39,408 bases of DNA from Clarireedia homoeocarpa (Eukaryota; Ascomycota; Leotiomycetes; Helotiales; Rutstroemiaceae), in assembly GCA_001465935.1 (NCBI GenBank), contig LNKV01000111.1, forward strand, positions 17,536 through 56,943, in the 5' to 3' direction. Made by a program: the position numbers and the translations under genes. Below are positions 1 through 14,853 of this stretch, piece after piece. Below the pieces are notes generated by a model. It made no database searches, had not been told where the DNA came from, and worked only from the letters and a program-made list of their open reading frames with translations. The stretch's first letter is position 1; every line of letters starts with the position of its first letter.

Positions 1-299
1 ATATAACTTTAAAATTCTATATATTAAAAGAAAAAAGAATATTAGAATTAATATTCTAAATAAGAAACTTGAATACTTAGAAAATAAAATATATAAATTA
101 TATATAATATTCTAATAAGAAAAGAATTCGCTAGTATTTAACTCTCTATAACTAATTATAATAATAATACTTTATAATAATTATCTAGAAAAAGAAGTAT
201 AGAAGTATTATAAAAATAATTCTATTATAAAATAAATATTAAAGAAACTAAGTAAGGGATTTATAATAAAAAATAATATTATATATTTTCACGGAAAAA

Positions 300-1590
300 T
301 ATATATACCTTTAAACTTAGTTAAGAAGTTTACTTAGAAATAATATAAGTTACTAGTTTATAGATATTAAGGAATTACGAAAATATTTATTAGAATAAAA
401 GTAAATAGTTATTTCTTATAAATAAAAAAGATAATCGAGAAGATTATAAGAAATTATAATATCTATATATAGAATAAAACTTTGCGGTATATTCTATATA
501 ACTAATTTAAAACTTCGGATATACTTACTTAGTTATAAAAGTCTATTATATAAAACTTTATAATTAAATTTCTATTTTTAAAAGATTTAATTATAAAAAT
601 AATATATAACTTTATTCTAATAATTATAAACTAATTAACTAAATTTAAATATATAATTCTATATAAAGAAAATAGTATAATTAAAAACCTAGTTTATATA
701 TTTTTAAAAATAATAATTAGTATATATAAAATACTAAATAAGATTATCTCGAACTAAAATAAACTATTTACCTCGAAATTCTAGTAAATATTTATTATAC
801 TATTAGGAATTAAAAGAAAACTTTTTATAATATTTTATTTATAAATAAATAGTTAAATAGAACGATTAAACTAAACTATAAAATAATATTTATAATATTA
901 TATTAATTATCGATAAGATAATTAAGTAGAATTACTATTATTTATATAATTTATATATAATATTATAAAAGTAACAATAATAAATATAATATTAATATAT
1001 ACTAATTTCGAATTCGAATTAAAAGTATATAATATATAATTACTAGATATAGTTAAGTTAGATACTAGAATAATAAAAGTAGAAAATCTTAAGAATTTAT
1101 ATAAATAATTATTATTTAATATTAAATTTATTATAGAAAGAACTATCTAATATTATAATATAAAGTATAGTATAGAACTAATATTAAAAAAAAAAGATAA
1201 AGTTTATCTCTTTAAATAAAATATTAATATAAAAAAACTAAATAATAAATTAGATTATAAGAAACTAGGACTTTTTAAAATTATTAAAATAATTAGATTA
1301 GTTAACTACTACTTCGAGCTTCTAAAAACAATAAATATATACTTAATATTTTATATTTTATTTTTAGAACTAATATTATTAAGAGTGTTAAATATACTAT
1401 ATACTGAAATTAAATTAGTAAATCTAAATATCGAATATAAAGTTGAAGAAATACTAGATTAGAAATATATTAGAGAAAACTTATATTATTTAATTAAATA
1501 GAAAGGATATTTATATTTAGAAAATATATAGAAACTAATTAAGAATTTAAATTACTTATAGTATTTAAAGAGATTCTATCAATAAAATCC
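300..1590 (+). pseudogene. Ty3/Gypsy chromovirus integrase and chromodomain remnant
   Basis: Read through its stops, one frame keeps the layout of a fungal chromovirus integrase. It has an N-terminal zinc-binding region with the His and Cys codons mutated, then an N-K-T-L-R-Y-like stretch, then a core with the acidic positions at 'IISN.NKLF' and 'ERLN'. From 1442 a chromodomain follows in one frame: V-E-E-I-L-D, stop, K-Y-I-R, then L-Y-Y-L-I-K, stop, K-G-Y. The stops sit where the family has aromatic or Trp residues, as expected if TGG became TAG. Chromodomains at the integrase C-terminus typify chromoviruses and steer insertion to methylated H3K9 chromatin. Reverse transcriptase and protease would lie left of the window. 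It cannot encode protein now. Confidence 0.8.
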
Positions 1591-2194
1591 TTATTAGCTA
1601 TCTAAGTAGTAAAATCCGAATCACTTATTATTAATAAATTAAAAGAAGATTAACTGTTTATAATAGAAGTAAATATTTAAGAAATTTATTTTATTTACTT
1701 TTTTTCTAACTTTTCTTTTTCTTTGAATTCCTCTAGTATATCGATTATATATAAATCGTATTATAATATTTTCCTAGCTTTTTCCTTAAAAATCTTTTAT
1801 TATCTTCTTAAATATATATAATATATAAAGGCCTTCTACTTTTATTAAATAATTACTTCTTTTTTAACCTTAAGTCAAACTTCTTTTTAATAGATACTTT
1901 TTTATAAAAAAATAGAAATATTATAAATATTATATAAAAACTGATTAGTACTTTTTATATACTCTCTATACTAATTAGAATTAGGAAGAATATAATATTC
2001 GAGATTTTTTAAAATATAATAAGAATATTTTACTAATATTATTTTTCCTTTTTCTTTTAAGCGAAAATATATATTATAACGACTTCTTGTAAATTTAAAT
2101 AAAGTTTTAGATATAATAAAGAAAGAAAAAACAAAATATTTATTAGAAAACTTAAATAAATACTTTATATTAATATAGTAAGTATTAGAACGAT

Positions 2195-2815
2195 ATTAAA
2201 CTAGAAGGGGGATAATATTATAACCTAGTTATATAGTAGTTAAAAGACTTTAAACTTAGAAAGTATATATTATATTAAGAGTCTAAACTTTAGTATTAAT
2301 ATAATATAATATATAGAAGTCTATAGATTTAAATATTAAATAAAACAAGAAAAGTATCTTAATAAATAATAATATTTATAAAATAAATAGTATTCTAAAA
2401 AAAAAGTATTTAAGAAATAAAAAGTATTTTATAAAAAAAAGTATTTAAATAAAGAAAAGTATCTTAGTTAGAACTAGTACTTTTAATAGAACTTTTAATT
2501 AGTAAAGTATATAATATTCTAGTAATTCTAGTAATCCTATTATACTAGGACTAATAGGATTAATAAGATTAATAAGATAAATAAAAAATAAAGGTTTATA
2601 TAAATAGATAGTATTTCTTTAGTATATAAAGCTTTATATTTAATTTAATTAATTAACTTTAGTTATTACTTATTATTTATTATTATATCTATCGATTCTT
2701 TATATAATCGCTAATATTAAATTTATAATAATACTCTCTATCTCCGACCGATAGTACTTAGTCCCTTAACTACTTCTATATAACTTAGAAGAACAAGTAT
2801 TTATAATATTCTTAT
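2195..2815 (+). repeat. LTR-like segment following a polypurine tract
   Basis: A purine run (AGAAGGGGG) at about 2200 lies downstream of the chromovirus chromodomain and is followed by AT-rich sequence that looks like a 3' LTR. The part from about 2585 to 2815 closely resembles 7582-7815: a shared 'cgattctttatataat' core, then 'taataatact' and a matching tail ending 'aagtatttataat'. Exact LTR ends and target-site duplications were not found because RIP has changed most TG/CA ends. Confidence 0.5.
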
Positions 2816-5800
2816 AAAATAGAGTTTTTAAGAAAAGTAAAATATTTATTATTTTATAGATTACCTTTTATATCTTTACTCGAAATTAATATTCTTATAA
2901 TAAATAATATTTTATTAAATAAATTATAATTCGAAAATCGATATTAAAAAATAAATTTTATAAAATACTTTATTATCTTAATAGTTAAAATAAAGATAAA
3001 GTAAATAATTATATCTTTTATAAAATTAATATTATAAATAATTATAAAATTAAATATATAATATAATATAAATACAAACTTATAATATAAATAATAAAGA
3101 ATTAAATATCGAAAAGTTCTATAATTATACTACTTTTTATTTTTTAAAAATTACTTCTAATATATTTTATTTAAACTAACTTTTTAATAAAATTAAAAGA
3201 CTATAATTAATATATACTAAAATAATAAAACTTCTATAATTTATTTAGAAAGCGATAATAATATAACTCTTTATATATAATTTTATTAAATAATTATTAT
3301 ATTATATTAAATAGATATTAAATAGAGAGAGTTAATTTAAAGTAACTAAAATATTTTCTTAATAGATAAGTTTTATAACTAGATTATAATATTATAATAA
3401 TTATATTATTATAATATTTTTCTCTTAATTTTAAATATAATATATTTATTAGAAAGAAATATAGTTTTTTTAATATATTAATTTAATTTTATAATTAATT
3501 TATAAATACTTTCTTATAAAATTGAAAGTTACTAAACTATAAAGTTTTTTATTATATATATTAAAAGTTAATCCGAGTTAATAATATAATTTTCTTTTAA
3601 ATTATAATAATCGATTAATTTCTAATTAGTTACTTTTCTAAATAAGTTTATATTTATAAAAGTAACTTTAATTAAAAAGTATTTATAAAGTTATTAAACT
3701 TTATACTAAGTAGTTATATAATTAAATTAAATTATAAAGCTTGTTTTTATAAAGATAATATAAAGGAATTTAAAAGGAAATCGAGAGATAAGTTATTAAA
3801 TATATCTTTATATTAATTAGATATATAAATTATAAAGATAATTATTAATTAATAAATTAATAGATTAATTTATAATATAATTATAAAGTAGTTAATCCGG
3901 GAGTTACTAGTTTAATAAAAAAAATATAATAGAAGAACTAGTTTAATTTTAAACTTTTATAACTTATTAATAACTTAGTAAAATAATATCGACTTACTTT
4001 TATTAAGATTACTTTTAATTTAAAATAATTAACTTTTACTAATTATTATATTATTATTAAAAGTCGGAGTTTTTTAAGATCTAGTTATATTTATTATTAA
4101 TAGAATATTTAAAGATAGTTAATAAATAAATAATATCGAGTTATATTATAATAATAATAAAATATAAATTAATAAATTATAAGATATAAATTCGTAAATA
4201 AATAATTAATTTTTAAATCTCTTATTTTTTTTAGTTTTATTTTATATTTATTTATCTAATTATAATATTTAAATATATATATTATATATATAATAAAATA
4301 ATATATATAGTATACTTCTAATATTCTTCTCTATTCTATTAATAACTTATTTATTAGTAAAGTAATAATATATCTTTCTTATTTACTATATTATATTTAA
4401 AAGTTTATAAATTTAAATTCGAAAATCTAAAAAAGTTTAAGAGATTATTAAATAGTATAAAGAGTTATTCGAATAATTAATTATAGACTTCGAGTTTGAT
4501 AAAATAATTAATATTATAAAAACTCTTTTAAATTAATATATCTTTAGATCCGAATTAAAAATAAAAATTATATTCTTAAAACTCTTCTATACTTTACTAG
4601 CTCGCGATATTCAACGAAATCTTTTATTAAAAAAAAAAGAGATAAAAAGTATATTTTATAATATAAAAAGAAAGAATTATTAATAAATAAAAAGTACTTT
4701 TAATAAATAAGTAAATAAGTTTAATAAAGTTAAAATATTTAAACTTCTAATTTAAATCCTTTTTTAATTTTTAATAAAGAAAGTCTTTTTTTTTATTTTT
4801 TTATTTTTTTGAAAATAAAAATATTAATAGATAAAAAAAGGTTTAACTAGAATAAAATTGATTAAAATTAAATTTTATTATTTATATATATAAGAAAGGT
4901 ATAATAATAAATATCGTTTAATATAAACTATTTTAAACATTTTATTAAAATATTTAAATAGTTATAAAATATATAATCTATTTTAAAAAAAGAAAATATA
5001 AACTTTTTCCACGATTATATACTAATATATAATAAAGAATAAATAAAGAATATAAAATATTAAAAGAAAGAAGAGAGAATAAAAATTAAAGATAGAAATA
5101 AAAGAAATAGAAAAATTAATATATATTTAAAAGTATAAAAAATAAAACTTATAAATATTAATTATTTATTCTTTTCTCTTTTTTAGTAAAATACTATTTA
5201 ATACTATTTAATTCTATCTCTTTCTTATTTTTTCTTTTTTATTTCTATTTAATATCTTATTTTTATTATATATATAACTAATATTATTTAAAGTTTATTA
5301 TTATTATATTATTGATATTAAAAAAGTATATTATTTTATAATTAAGATATATATAGAATTTAACTAGATTATTATAATAATTATAATATAATAATTAAAT
5401 TACTTATATATAGAGATTTTTAAAATTCGAGAAAGAGTTAGTAAAGTTATATAATAAAGTTATTTAATAAAGTAAATATAAAGTTTATATTATTAATCTA
5501 CTAAGAATTATAAATTAAGAAGATAATATAAAGAAATAAAAAAAAAAGAAATAAAAAGAAAATAAGAAAAAACATATTTTATATTAAATTATATAATACT
5601 ATTTATTATATTAATATCTTATATATATACTATTAAATACTTAAAGAAAATATATATAGAATAAAAATAGATTCTCTTTTTATAAGTATTTAATATAAGA
5701 ATATTCTATACTTCTAAGTATATATATAATAATTACTTTAGTATTTTATAATAGTTTATCTAAATATTCTAGAATTTGATTATTTTAAATAAGAGATTAT

Positions 5801-7581
5801 TATTATAATAAATATTTTATTTATCTAATACTAATATTTATAAGAATATTAATAATAAGAGTCTCGAGACCTATATATATAAAATAGTTTAAATAATATA
5901 ATAATATTAATAAGATTTATAATTTAATATTATAATTAATAGTTTTAAAGTTTTTATAAATTATATAATTATATTATATAAATATAAGAATAATAGAGAT
6001 AATAACTTTAAAAAAAATAATATTATTAAATAGAGAATTAATTAATATATACAATTATAATTTATATAAAGTAATAAATATAAGATAGATATTTTATCGA
6101 TAATATTATTATTCGATATAATTCAAAGTAAATATAAAATTAAAAAGATTTATAATTAAAGATTATAATTATATAAAAGATATTGATATAATTATATTTT
6201 TAATAAAAACTAGAACTAAATCTTATATAAATAAATAAAAAGTTATATTAAATTAAAATCTAAAATATAAAAGAGTTTTAATTATAAAGAATATTAAATT
6301 ATAATTATTTAATTTATAATAAAGAAAATAAAGAATAGATAATTATTATTATTAATAATAATAATAAGAAAAAAAAGGGAAAAAAATAAAAAGAAAAGAG
6401 AAAAGAAAAAAAAAAGAATTTTAAAATATAAAAAAAAAGAAAATATAAATTAAATAAATATAACGAGTTAAAATCAAATAAAATAAAAGTAATAAAGATA
6501 TTTATAGAAATAATTAAAATAATATTTCTAATAAAAATATAATAATTTATAATAAACTTAATAAAGAAAATCTTTAAAAAGATATATCTTATTAATTATT
6601 CTAATATTTATAATAATTAAAGATAGAAATAATATATAATAATAAATAGAATATTAAAAATATATAATTAATAAATTAGATATCGATATTTTTTATATTC
6701 TCGACTTAAAATAATTATAATTTAAAATATTAACTATTATAACTTTATTATATTTTATATAAAATATCTTTATTAAAATCTCTCTTTAGTCTTTATAAAA
6801 TAATATATACTAGAATAAAGTCGGTAATATTTACTCGAAACTTATTTTAATTAAATATAAAATAGATTAAATTAATTTCTAAATTCCTTATATTATATAT
6901 TAATAAATATTTAAAAGAGTATCGATAATTAATAAATAGTTATAAAATATATAATTATATTTATAATTTTCTTAGATAATAAATTACAAGAGTTATAATA
7001 TAAAAAGAGAGTTAGTAATAAATATTAATATTATTAATATTTCTTAAAAAATAATAGAATAAATATTTAAAATAATAAAATAGTTAAAAAATAAAAGATA
7101 TTAAAAACGTAGTTTAATAAATAAATCTTAATAAAATTACTAAGTTTATAAATAAGAAAGTAGATATAATTTAAAAGTAAATAAAGTAATTCCGCGATTA
7201 GTTTAAAAGATCGAGAGAGATTTTATATTTTATTATATTTAATATTGTTCTCTTTATAATAAAGATTATATTTATATAAAAAGATTAAAAATATTTTTAT
7301 ATAAAAATAATAGATTTACTTATATAATTCTTATTATCTAATTTTCAACTTTATTAAAATTATAATTAAAAATATATATAATTTAAAAGTGGAAAAATTT
7401 ATATAAATATTGAAATTGAATAAATTCGAGAGTTTTAAGTTACTAGTCTAAATATTCCCTTATAATATATACGGCCCCACTTAATTATAAAGTTAAAATT
7501 ATATAAAATAATAATAAAGTTTATTAAAAATAGTAGTTAAAATACTTCGAATTTATTTTATAATATTAATAAGATAATAAA

Positions 7582-7815
7582 GAATAAAGATTTATATAAC
7601 TAAATAGTTTTCTTTAATATATAAAACTTTATATTTAATAATAATTACTACTTATTTATTTATTATTATCTATAAATTATAATCGATTCTTTATATAATT
7701 ATTTTCAATAATAAACTTATAATAATACTATCTAGTTTTATAACTAAAGAGTTTTCGAGATCTTAATTATTCTTATATAATTTAAAAGATAAGTATTTAT
7801 AATAATTATATATTT
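7582..7815 (+). repeat. Second copy of the LTR-like segment
   Basis: Diverged direct copy of 2585-2815, sharing 'tcgattctttatataat', the following 'ataataatact' and the tail 'aagtatttataat', all in the same order. It may be a solo LTR or one end of a degraded retroelement. The intervening 4.8 kb is too altered to show gag or pol with confidence. Confidence 0.5.
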
Positions 7816-10800
7816 AATAATTCTAGAAGATATTTAATATTAAATTAAATAATAATTTTAAACTAGGGTTTTACTATTTAATTATAAATTCTATATTTTA
7901 ATATTATAGATCGGAGATATATAATATTATTATATATTACTTATATAATTTTAATATATAATAAATAGTATAATTAATAATTTTTCAAAAAAATAACTTT
8001 TATTAAAATAGTTAACCGCGATCTTAAAATATATTATAAAAATTATAATCAAGTTTTAAGAAGTAGTTTAAAGCTTTTATTATATTTTTATTTTTTTATT
8101 TACTTTTTAATTATAGACTTTTCTATTATTAAATATCTATTTTTCAATTAATATATTTACCTTATTATTATTAAATTTCTCTAGTTTTATAATAATAATA
8201 TCTATATTATATAATATAATAATTTCTTATAATTTTAAGATTTTAATATCTAAAAGTATTTTAAAATCCTTTTCTAATCTTAGACTACTTATTATATTTA
8301 TAAAGTTTTTAAATATATTTATTCCCTTTTTATTTTAACTTTATATATATTATTATATTATTAAATCCTTTTTATACTTAGTTATAAAATAATATATTAG
8401 TAATATAGAATATAATATATTAATAAGAAGATAATATCGATTATAATTATTAAAATAAACTCTCGATCTATTATTATAACTTTTAATTTTAAAATTCTTT
8501 CTTTTACTATTACTTCTTATTATTATATTATTATTTATATATAATCCTTTTTTTTTTACTTAATATAAAAATAAGTTTTATTTAAATTATTAAGTTATTT
8601 CTAATTAAAATATAAATATTAAAAAGAGATATATTATATTAGTTTATTTTATATATCGAATCGAGAAGAAAGATATATAAATTCTCTTTTTATAAAATAA
8701 TTAAATTAGTAAAAGAAGAAGAGAGATCGAAGTTAATTTATATAAAAATTTAATTAGAAATAGAAATCTAGAAATTATTATATAAAAGTTTTACTTTTTA
8801 ACTTCTTTTTTTATAAATATATAATTATATTATAAATATCTTTAAAAATAAAAGAAATATTAAAATATTAATATATAAATATATTACAAATCGTTCTTAT
8901 TATTATACTATTTTATAATATACTTTTAATTAGTATTTATTATATAAAAATAATAGTTTTTAGTTATATAAAAATATCTATTAGAAGAGAAATATATAAC
9001 TTATAATTATAATATATAACTTTCTTAATTAAACTTTATTTAAAGATTAAGAAATCCTTTATATAAATCAAAGTCTTTTTAATTAGTATATTCTCTTGAT
9101 TTATTATAAAAGTATTTAATTTAATTATAATTTTTAATAAACTTCTTTTATAAATATAAATTTTTATATAATTTACTCTAGTTATAAACAAAGTTATATT
9201 AATTAATATAAATTTCAAGGATATTAAAAGTATTAAAGATTTAATATAAAATAATTAAACTAATTTAGATCTTAAAAATATTTATTAAGAAATATTAAAA
9301 AAAATATATCTTTAATTATTATCTTATATTTACTAATTATAATATATTTATTTTCAATTAAATAATAAAATTATATAAGTATTATATAGAAAATAAACGA
9401 ACCTCCGAAAATCAATATATAATATAGATTCACGATTAAATAATAAAACTTAAAAGTTATTATTATTTTATAAAATCTTTATTTTAAATTAGTTATTACT
9501 ATTTATATAAAACCTTTATTAAAAAATATACTCTTTTTATATATAAAAAGTAGTTTTAAAAACTATATTTTCTAAAACTTATAAAGTATTTTAAATATTT
9601 AAATATAACTTTTCTAGATAGTTTATATAAAGACTAATATAATTATATTATAACTTTTTAATCTAATTTAAAACTAAATAATATAGAAGATCTTCTTTTA
9701 TATATTTATTATAAACCTCTTTAATATTAGTTTAGTAATTATAAAAGTTTAAATAATCGCTTTAAACTATTATATATATATATAATAAATATAATCTTTT
9801 ATAAGTTTTATTCGAAATTATTTATAAAATTAGTTAAAAGCTTTTTAGATAACTTATTATATTAAATATATTTATAATTATCTTGAACTATTTATAAACC
9901 TTTATTTTTAAAAGTTAAATTCTCTCTTTCTTCTTTATAATTTAATATATTTAAAGTCTAAATAATAAAATTAATATAATTTAAAAAGCTTTTTATAATT
10001 ATATATATATTAGAAGATATCTTTATAAATATTTAAGATAAAATTTAAAATAGAATTTAAATTTTATATTAATAATTTAAATAAACTATTATTATATAAT
10101 TACTTTCTTTTTATAAAACTATTTTATAATTTATAAATTTAGAAAATAAAGTAACTTTAATATTAGATTGAAAGAAATATAATTTAGTTAAAAATAAACT
10201 TTATACTTTTTATTAGTTTTTCGAAATAATATATATAAATCTAAATATTATTAAATTTTCTAATATTATATAAACTATCTTTTTAATAATAATTTATCTT
10301 TTTATTTTTTTTTTAAGATTGAAATTTAATTAAAATAAAAATAAAATATATATTATAAATAGAAGTATTAAATATAAATAGATAATAATAATTATAAATA
10401 TTATTATCTTAATTATTATAAGACTTTTATTAGTTTTTTCTATAATAAATTATAAAGTCTAAGAATTTTAAATTTAATTATAAATAATAGTAATCTAACT
10501 TTATAAAAGATAACTAATTATATAATATAAAATAAATTTATTTTAAATTCTCTAAACTCGATTTTCTAAAGATTTAAAGTTTATAGATTTATAATTAGAT
10601 AATTAAAATAGTATTAATTATAAAAAAAAACTCGGAATATTATATCTAAATTTCTTAATAATATATATCTATTTCTTTTAGAGATATTTATTTAAAAACT
10701 AGTTAATATTTCTATTTTTTTATTAAATATAATTATTATTATTATTATTTTATAATAAAAAGAAGTTATTATTAATTTAATATTAAAAGAGATATATATT

Positions 10801-12818
10801 ATAATCTTAATATATATCTATTTATAAATATATAAAAGTATATTTAAAATAATAGTAAATATATAATATCTCGGATTAATAGTTAATAATATATAAAATA
10901 TTATTATTACTATTATTATTATTATTAAAATTAAAGATATTATTATCTATATTATAATAATCGATAACTAAAATAAAAAGATAATAAATAATATTACTAT
11001 TATTTTTAAACTAACTAAATTTTCTTTTTCGAATATTATAATAAATAATATAGTTTTATTTAATATTTAAGTTAAAGAATATAAATTACTTAGTTTAAAC
11101 TTTATTAAGTTTAAAGAGATTAAAAAACTATTTTTACTTTTAGATAAAATAATAAAAGGGTTTAATAATTTAAATAATATAAATATATTTATTAAACTAA
11201 AACGAGTTTTTATTAATCTCGAAGATATTATAATACTATTTATATTATAAATTAAAAGAATTAAAAAGCTATCTAATAATAAAAAACTTATTAAATTCTA
11301 TAATAATATTTAAGATTATAAAAAAGTAGAAATATTAGATATATTATTTTTTAAATTAATATAAAAAGTATTTAAATATAAAAACTAATTTATTATATTT
11401 TCGATATTATTTTTAAGAATATTAAAAAAACTTTTAATAAAACTTTATAACTTTTATATATTAATATTACTTTCTTACTATATTACTTTATTAAGATTTA
11501 TAATTTATATTTAAAGAGTTTTCTACTTTATAATTATAAGATTATTATAATTAATAAACTCTTAATTTAATTTATTTTAATTATAACTAATATTAATATT
11601 ATTATTATATATTTTTATAACTCCTTTTAATAATAATATCTTATAATTATAAACTTCTATTAATTATATATTCTAATTAACTTTATAAAATAATTCTTTT
11701 AAACTATTTATATCTTTAAATAACTATTTATAAATAAATATACTTAAAATAATCTTATCTAATATTATCTTTTAAATAGTATAATATATTATAGATAATA
11801 TAATATTAAAGGGGATAAAGTTATTATTAACTAGAGATAAATTTATTTAATATATTATTATAATACTTTAAAATCTAAAATAATTATAAATTATAAAGTT
11901 CTAAAAGTCTATATATTAATTTATCTTTAAGAATTACTAGATTTTATATATACTTAGATTAACTAGTATTATAATAATAAATAAGAAATAATATAATAAA
12001 ACTAATAAGTTATTATACTAATCGAGAATATTTTTAATTTCTTAAAATAAAAATATATAATTAATTATATCTTCTTTATTTTTAAAATACTTTTAATCGA
12101 TATTGAAATTATTTAAATTAAAATTCTATATTAGCGAAATAGTTAATAATATAAAAGTTTATTAACTAAATATAATAAAGATATTTTTAATAAAATTACT
12201 AGAATATATCTAGTCTTTAATTAATAATAATATTTTAAAATTTCAATTCTGTTTTTTAAAAATATATAATTATTAAAAACAATTATATAAATTTTAATTA
12301 AAGTTTACTAAAATATTATTTATAAAATATCTATTAATATCTATATAATTATTAAATAGAAATCCAAGTATTTTAATAAAAAATATAGTTTTTTATAAAA
12401 GAATAAAAGAGTTTATATAATATTTAAATTAATATTAATATTTATAAAAATATAAATTATATATATAAGATTAGTAATAAATAAATTTTAAAAGAAAAAA
12501 TATCTATTATAAATTATTTTATAAAAAGGTTAATAGAAATTAAATAATAGATTAAAGAAATTTAACTAATTAATAAAATAGATAATATTTCGATATCTAT
12601 TAATTATAGTTTTTAATATTATAAAAAATATATAAAATAAATAAGTAATAAATTCTATAATTTTATATTTAATCTTATATATTTTAAAAGAAAATTATTA
12701 ATAAAGAAAAAAAAATCAAAGATTTTATAATTTAATTAAATAAAAATAAAAAATAGTATTTTTTTATTTTTAGAATTTAAATAAGATAGTTATTATATTT
12801 ATATTTTAAAAACTATAT

Positions 12819-13218
12819 ATTTAATAAATATAAAGTATATTCTTTTTTAATTATTTATAAATATAAATATATCTTTTTTTAAAAAAATATTTTAAAGAAT
12901 AGATATATTTTTAAAAACTTAAATAACTTTTCTTTTTAATATTTAATAAATATAAAGTATATTCTTCTTTAGTTATTTATAAATATAAATATATCTTTTT
13001 ATTAATAAATATTTTTTTTAAGAAAGTATTTTAAAAAATAAATATATTTTTAAAAACTTAAGTAACTTTTCTTTTTAATATTTAATAAATATAAAATATA
13101 TATTTTTTTTAGTTACTTATAAATATAAATATATCTTTCTATTAATAAATATCTTTTTTTAAAAAAGTATTTTAAAAAATAAATATATTTTTAAAAACTT
13201 AAATAACTTTTTTTTTAA
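12819..13218. repeat. Tandem repeat, about 139-bp unit, about three copies
   Basis: Units begin 'atttaataaatataaa' at 12819, 12941 and 13080, with a partial start near 13219. Spacings are 122, 139 and 139 bases, so the first unit carries a short internal deletion. Each unit contains 'atttataaatataaatat' and 'tatatttttaaaaactta'. All copies are AT-saturated, so the array existed before or during RIP. No coding potential. Confidence 0.8.
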
Positions 13219-13987
13219 TATTTTATTTAAAAGTATTATTTATATATTTTAATATATATTATAATTTTAAATACTATTTTAAAATATTATATTTATTAAT
13301 TAATTTTATATTAATTCTTTATTATTATATTCTTTATTTATAATAATATAATCTATTAAGTTTTCTCTTAACCTTTAATATTTTTAATTACTCGATTTAA
13401 TTAATATAATAGTTTTTTTCTTTATATTAATTAAATAATTATAATTTTTCTTTTATATTTAATACTTTCTAAACTTATTTATTAATAAATAGTTATTCTT
13501 AGTAAAATACTTAATTATTTTATTTATAAGTTCTTTAATAAATAATATCTTTTTAAAAAACTTTATATATATATTATTAAAATCAATTTATAAAATTAGA
13601 TTAACTAAGAGTTATTCTTATCTTCTTTTTAAAACCGATTATATTAATATTCTTAGTTCTATATTATATATTAAATAGTTATTTTTTTTTTATAATATTA
13701 GTTTTTTTAAAACTAATTCGATATTATAAATTATTTTATTACTTTCTAACTTTATATTTAATTTATTTAAAATAACCTTATTAATAATTACTAATATTCT
13801 ATTAAAACTTATATTATTTATATCTTTATTAGAAATATAAATATAACTAAAGAAAGTAAAATATATATAATTCTCTAAGATAATAATATAAACTCGATTA
13901 TATTATCTAGAAAGTAACTTTTTAATATTTATAAAAATTATATTTAAAATAATATTTCTATTAATAACTATTATAAAACTTAAAAGA

Positions 13988-14204
13988 TATAATGATTCCG
14001 ACCGAATTATTACGATATTATATAAGGATATAACCTTTCTAAGAGTAAGTTAGATATTAAGTATATATTAGTATATATTAGTATATATATAATTAAATAT
14101 ATAATCTCTTCTTATATATAAGTCTTCAAATCTTTATAATCCTCTTAATTCTTTAATTATTAATTCTAAGATTATTTAGTATTTTAACTAATAGTCTTGT
14201 TATA
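13988..14204 (+). repeat. 217-bp LTR-like repeat, copy 1 (RIP-mutated)
   Basis: Starts TATAATGATTCCGACC, the RIP-altered form of TGTGATGATTCTGACC seen at 15410 (minus) and 36465. It ends in ..GTTATA, presumably once ..GTTACA, giving TG..CA ends. It contains three close 'tagtatata' motifs and 'cctcttaattctttaattat'. Exactly the same length as copy 2. No target-site duplication was found. Confidence 0.75.
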
Positions 14205-14576
14205 CTTAAGATATCTTTAGTATTACTTCGAGACTTCTATCAAGCTAACTTAAAAGTATCTAGCCTCTTAGTACTTCTCTTTAAATAGCTTTAATTATAA
14301 GAATCTGGAAAAAACAATTATAACTATATTAAAAAAGACTATCTAATAACTATAATAAATAAGAAGCGATTTCTAGACTTTATAATATCTAAAGTATAAA
14401 GTTAAATTAAGATATTAATATTATTATTCTTGTAATTATACTATACTTATTTATTATAGACTATTTAAGTTATTTATACTTATTTAAGAAGAAATCTTAA
14501 GGATATATAATTAAGATAATAATTAATAAAGTAATTAAAATACTTGAAAGCGAGTTTTTTTAAAAGAGAGAGATAA
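14205..14576 (+). other. Spacer between two LTR-like copies
   Basis: 372 bases between two direct 217-bp repeats. It ends with a purine run (AAAAGAGAGAGA) just before copy 2, which could be a polypurine tract. No open frame. It could be the whole interior of a short non-autonomous LTR element (TRIM-like), or simply the gap between two solo LTRs; no flanking duplication settles this. Confidence 0.35.
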
Positions 14577-14793
14577 TATAATAATTCTGACCAAATTATT
14601 ATAATACTATATAAGGATATAACCTTTTTAAAGGTAAGTCAGATATTAAGTATATATTAGTATATATTAGTATATATATAATTAAGTATATAACCTCTTC
14701 CTATATATAAACTTTCGGATCCTTATAATCCTCTTAGCTCTTTAATTATTAATTCTAAAGTTATTTAGTATTTTAACTAATAATCTCGTTATA
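14577..14793 (+). repeat. 217-bp LTR-like repeat, copy 2 (RIP-mutated)
   Basis: Starts TATAATAATTCTGACC and ends ..CTCGTTATA. Same length and order of motifs as copy 1, and preceded by a purine-rich run. Different bases have been hit than in copy 1, so the two copies took separate RIP mutations. Confidence 0.75.
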
Positions 14794-14853
14794 ATATCTA
14801 TATTTATTTTTATTAAAACTATAATAATCTATTATAATATATTCTTATATATA

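Larger units (their letters stand above)
1..14853. repeat. RIP-saturated AT-rich transposon graveyard
   Basis: The stretch is almost entirely A and T. The dinucleotides CA and TG are nearly absent, for instance none in most 60-base lines between 300 and 480, while CG, TC and GA persist. That is the footprint of RIP acting on CpA. No real gene is open; the one 60-codon frame near 9036-9218 (minus) is chance or a degraded element. Recognisable remains (chromovirus integrase and chromodomain, LTR-like pairs, a tandem repeat) are listed separately. The parts from about 2830-7580 and 7815-12800 hold only degraded repeat sequence that I could not assign. In fungi such AT blocks are usually silent heterochromatin; that is inference here. 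Confidence 0.93.

Noticed and set aside
9036..9218. 60-codon minus frame in the AT block
   Set aside because: Almost only Ile, Lys, Asn, Tyr and Leu codons, as expected by chance in AT-saturated DNA.
12819..13218. CRISPR-like array
   Set aside because: Contiguous tandem repeats without spacers in a eukaryotic RIP-damaged region.
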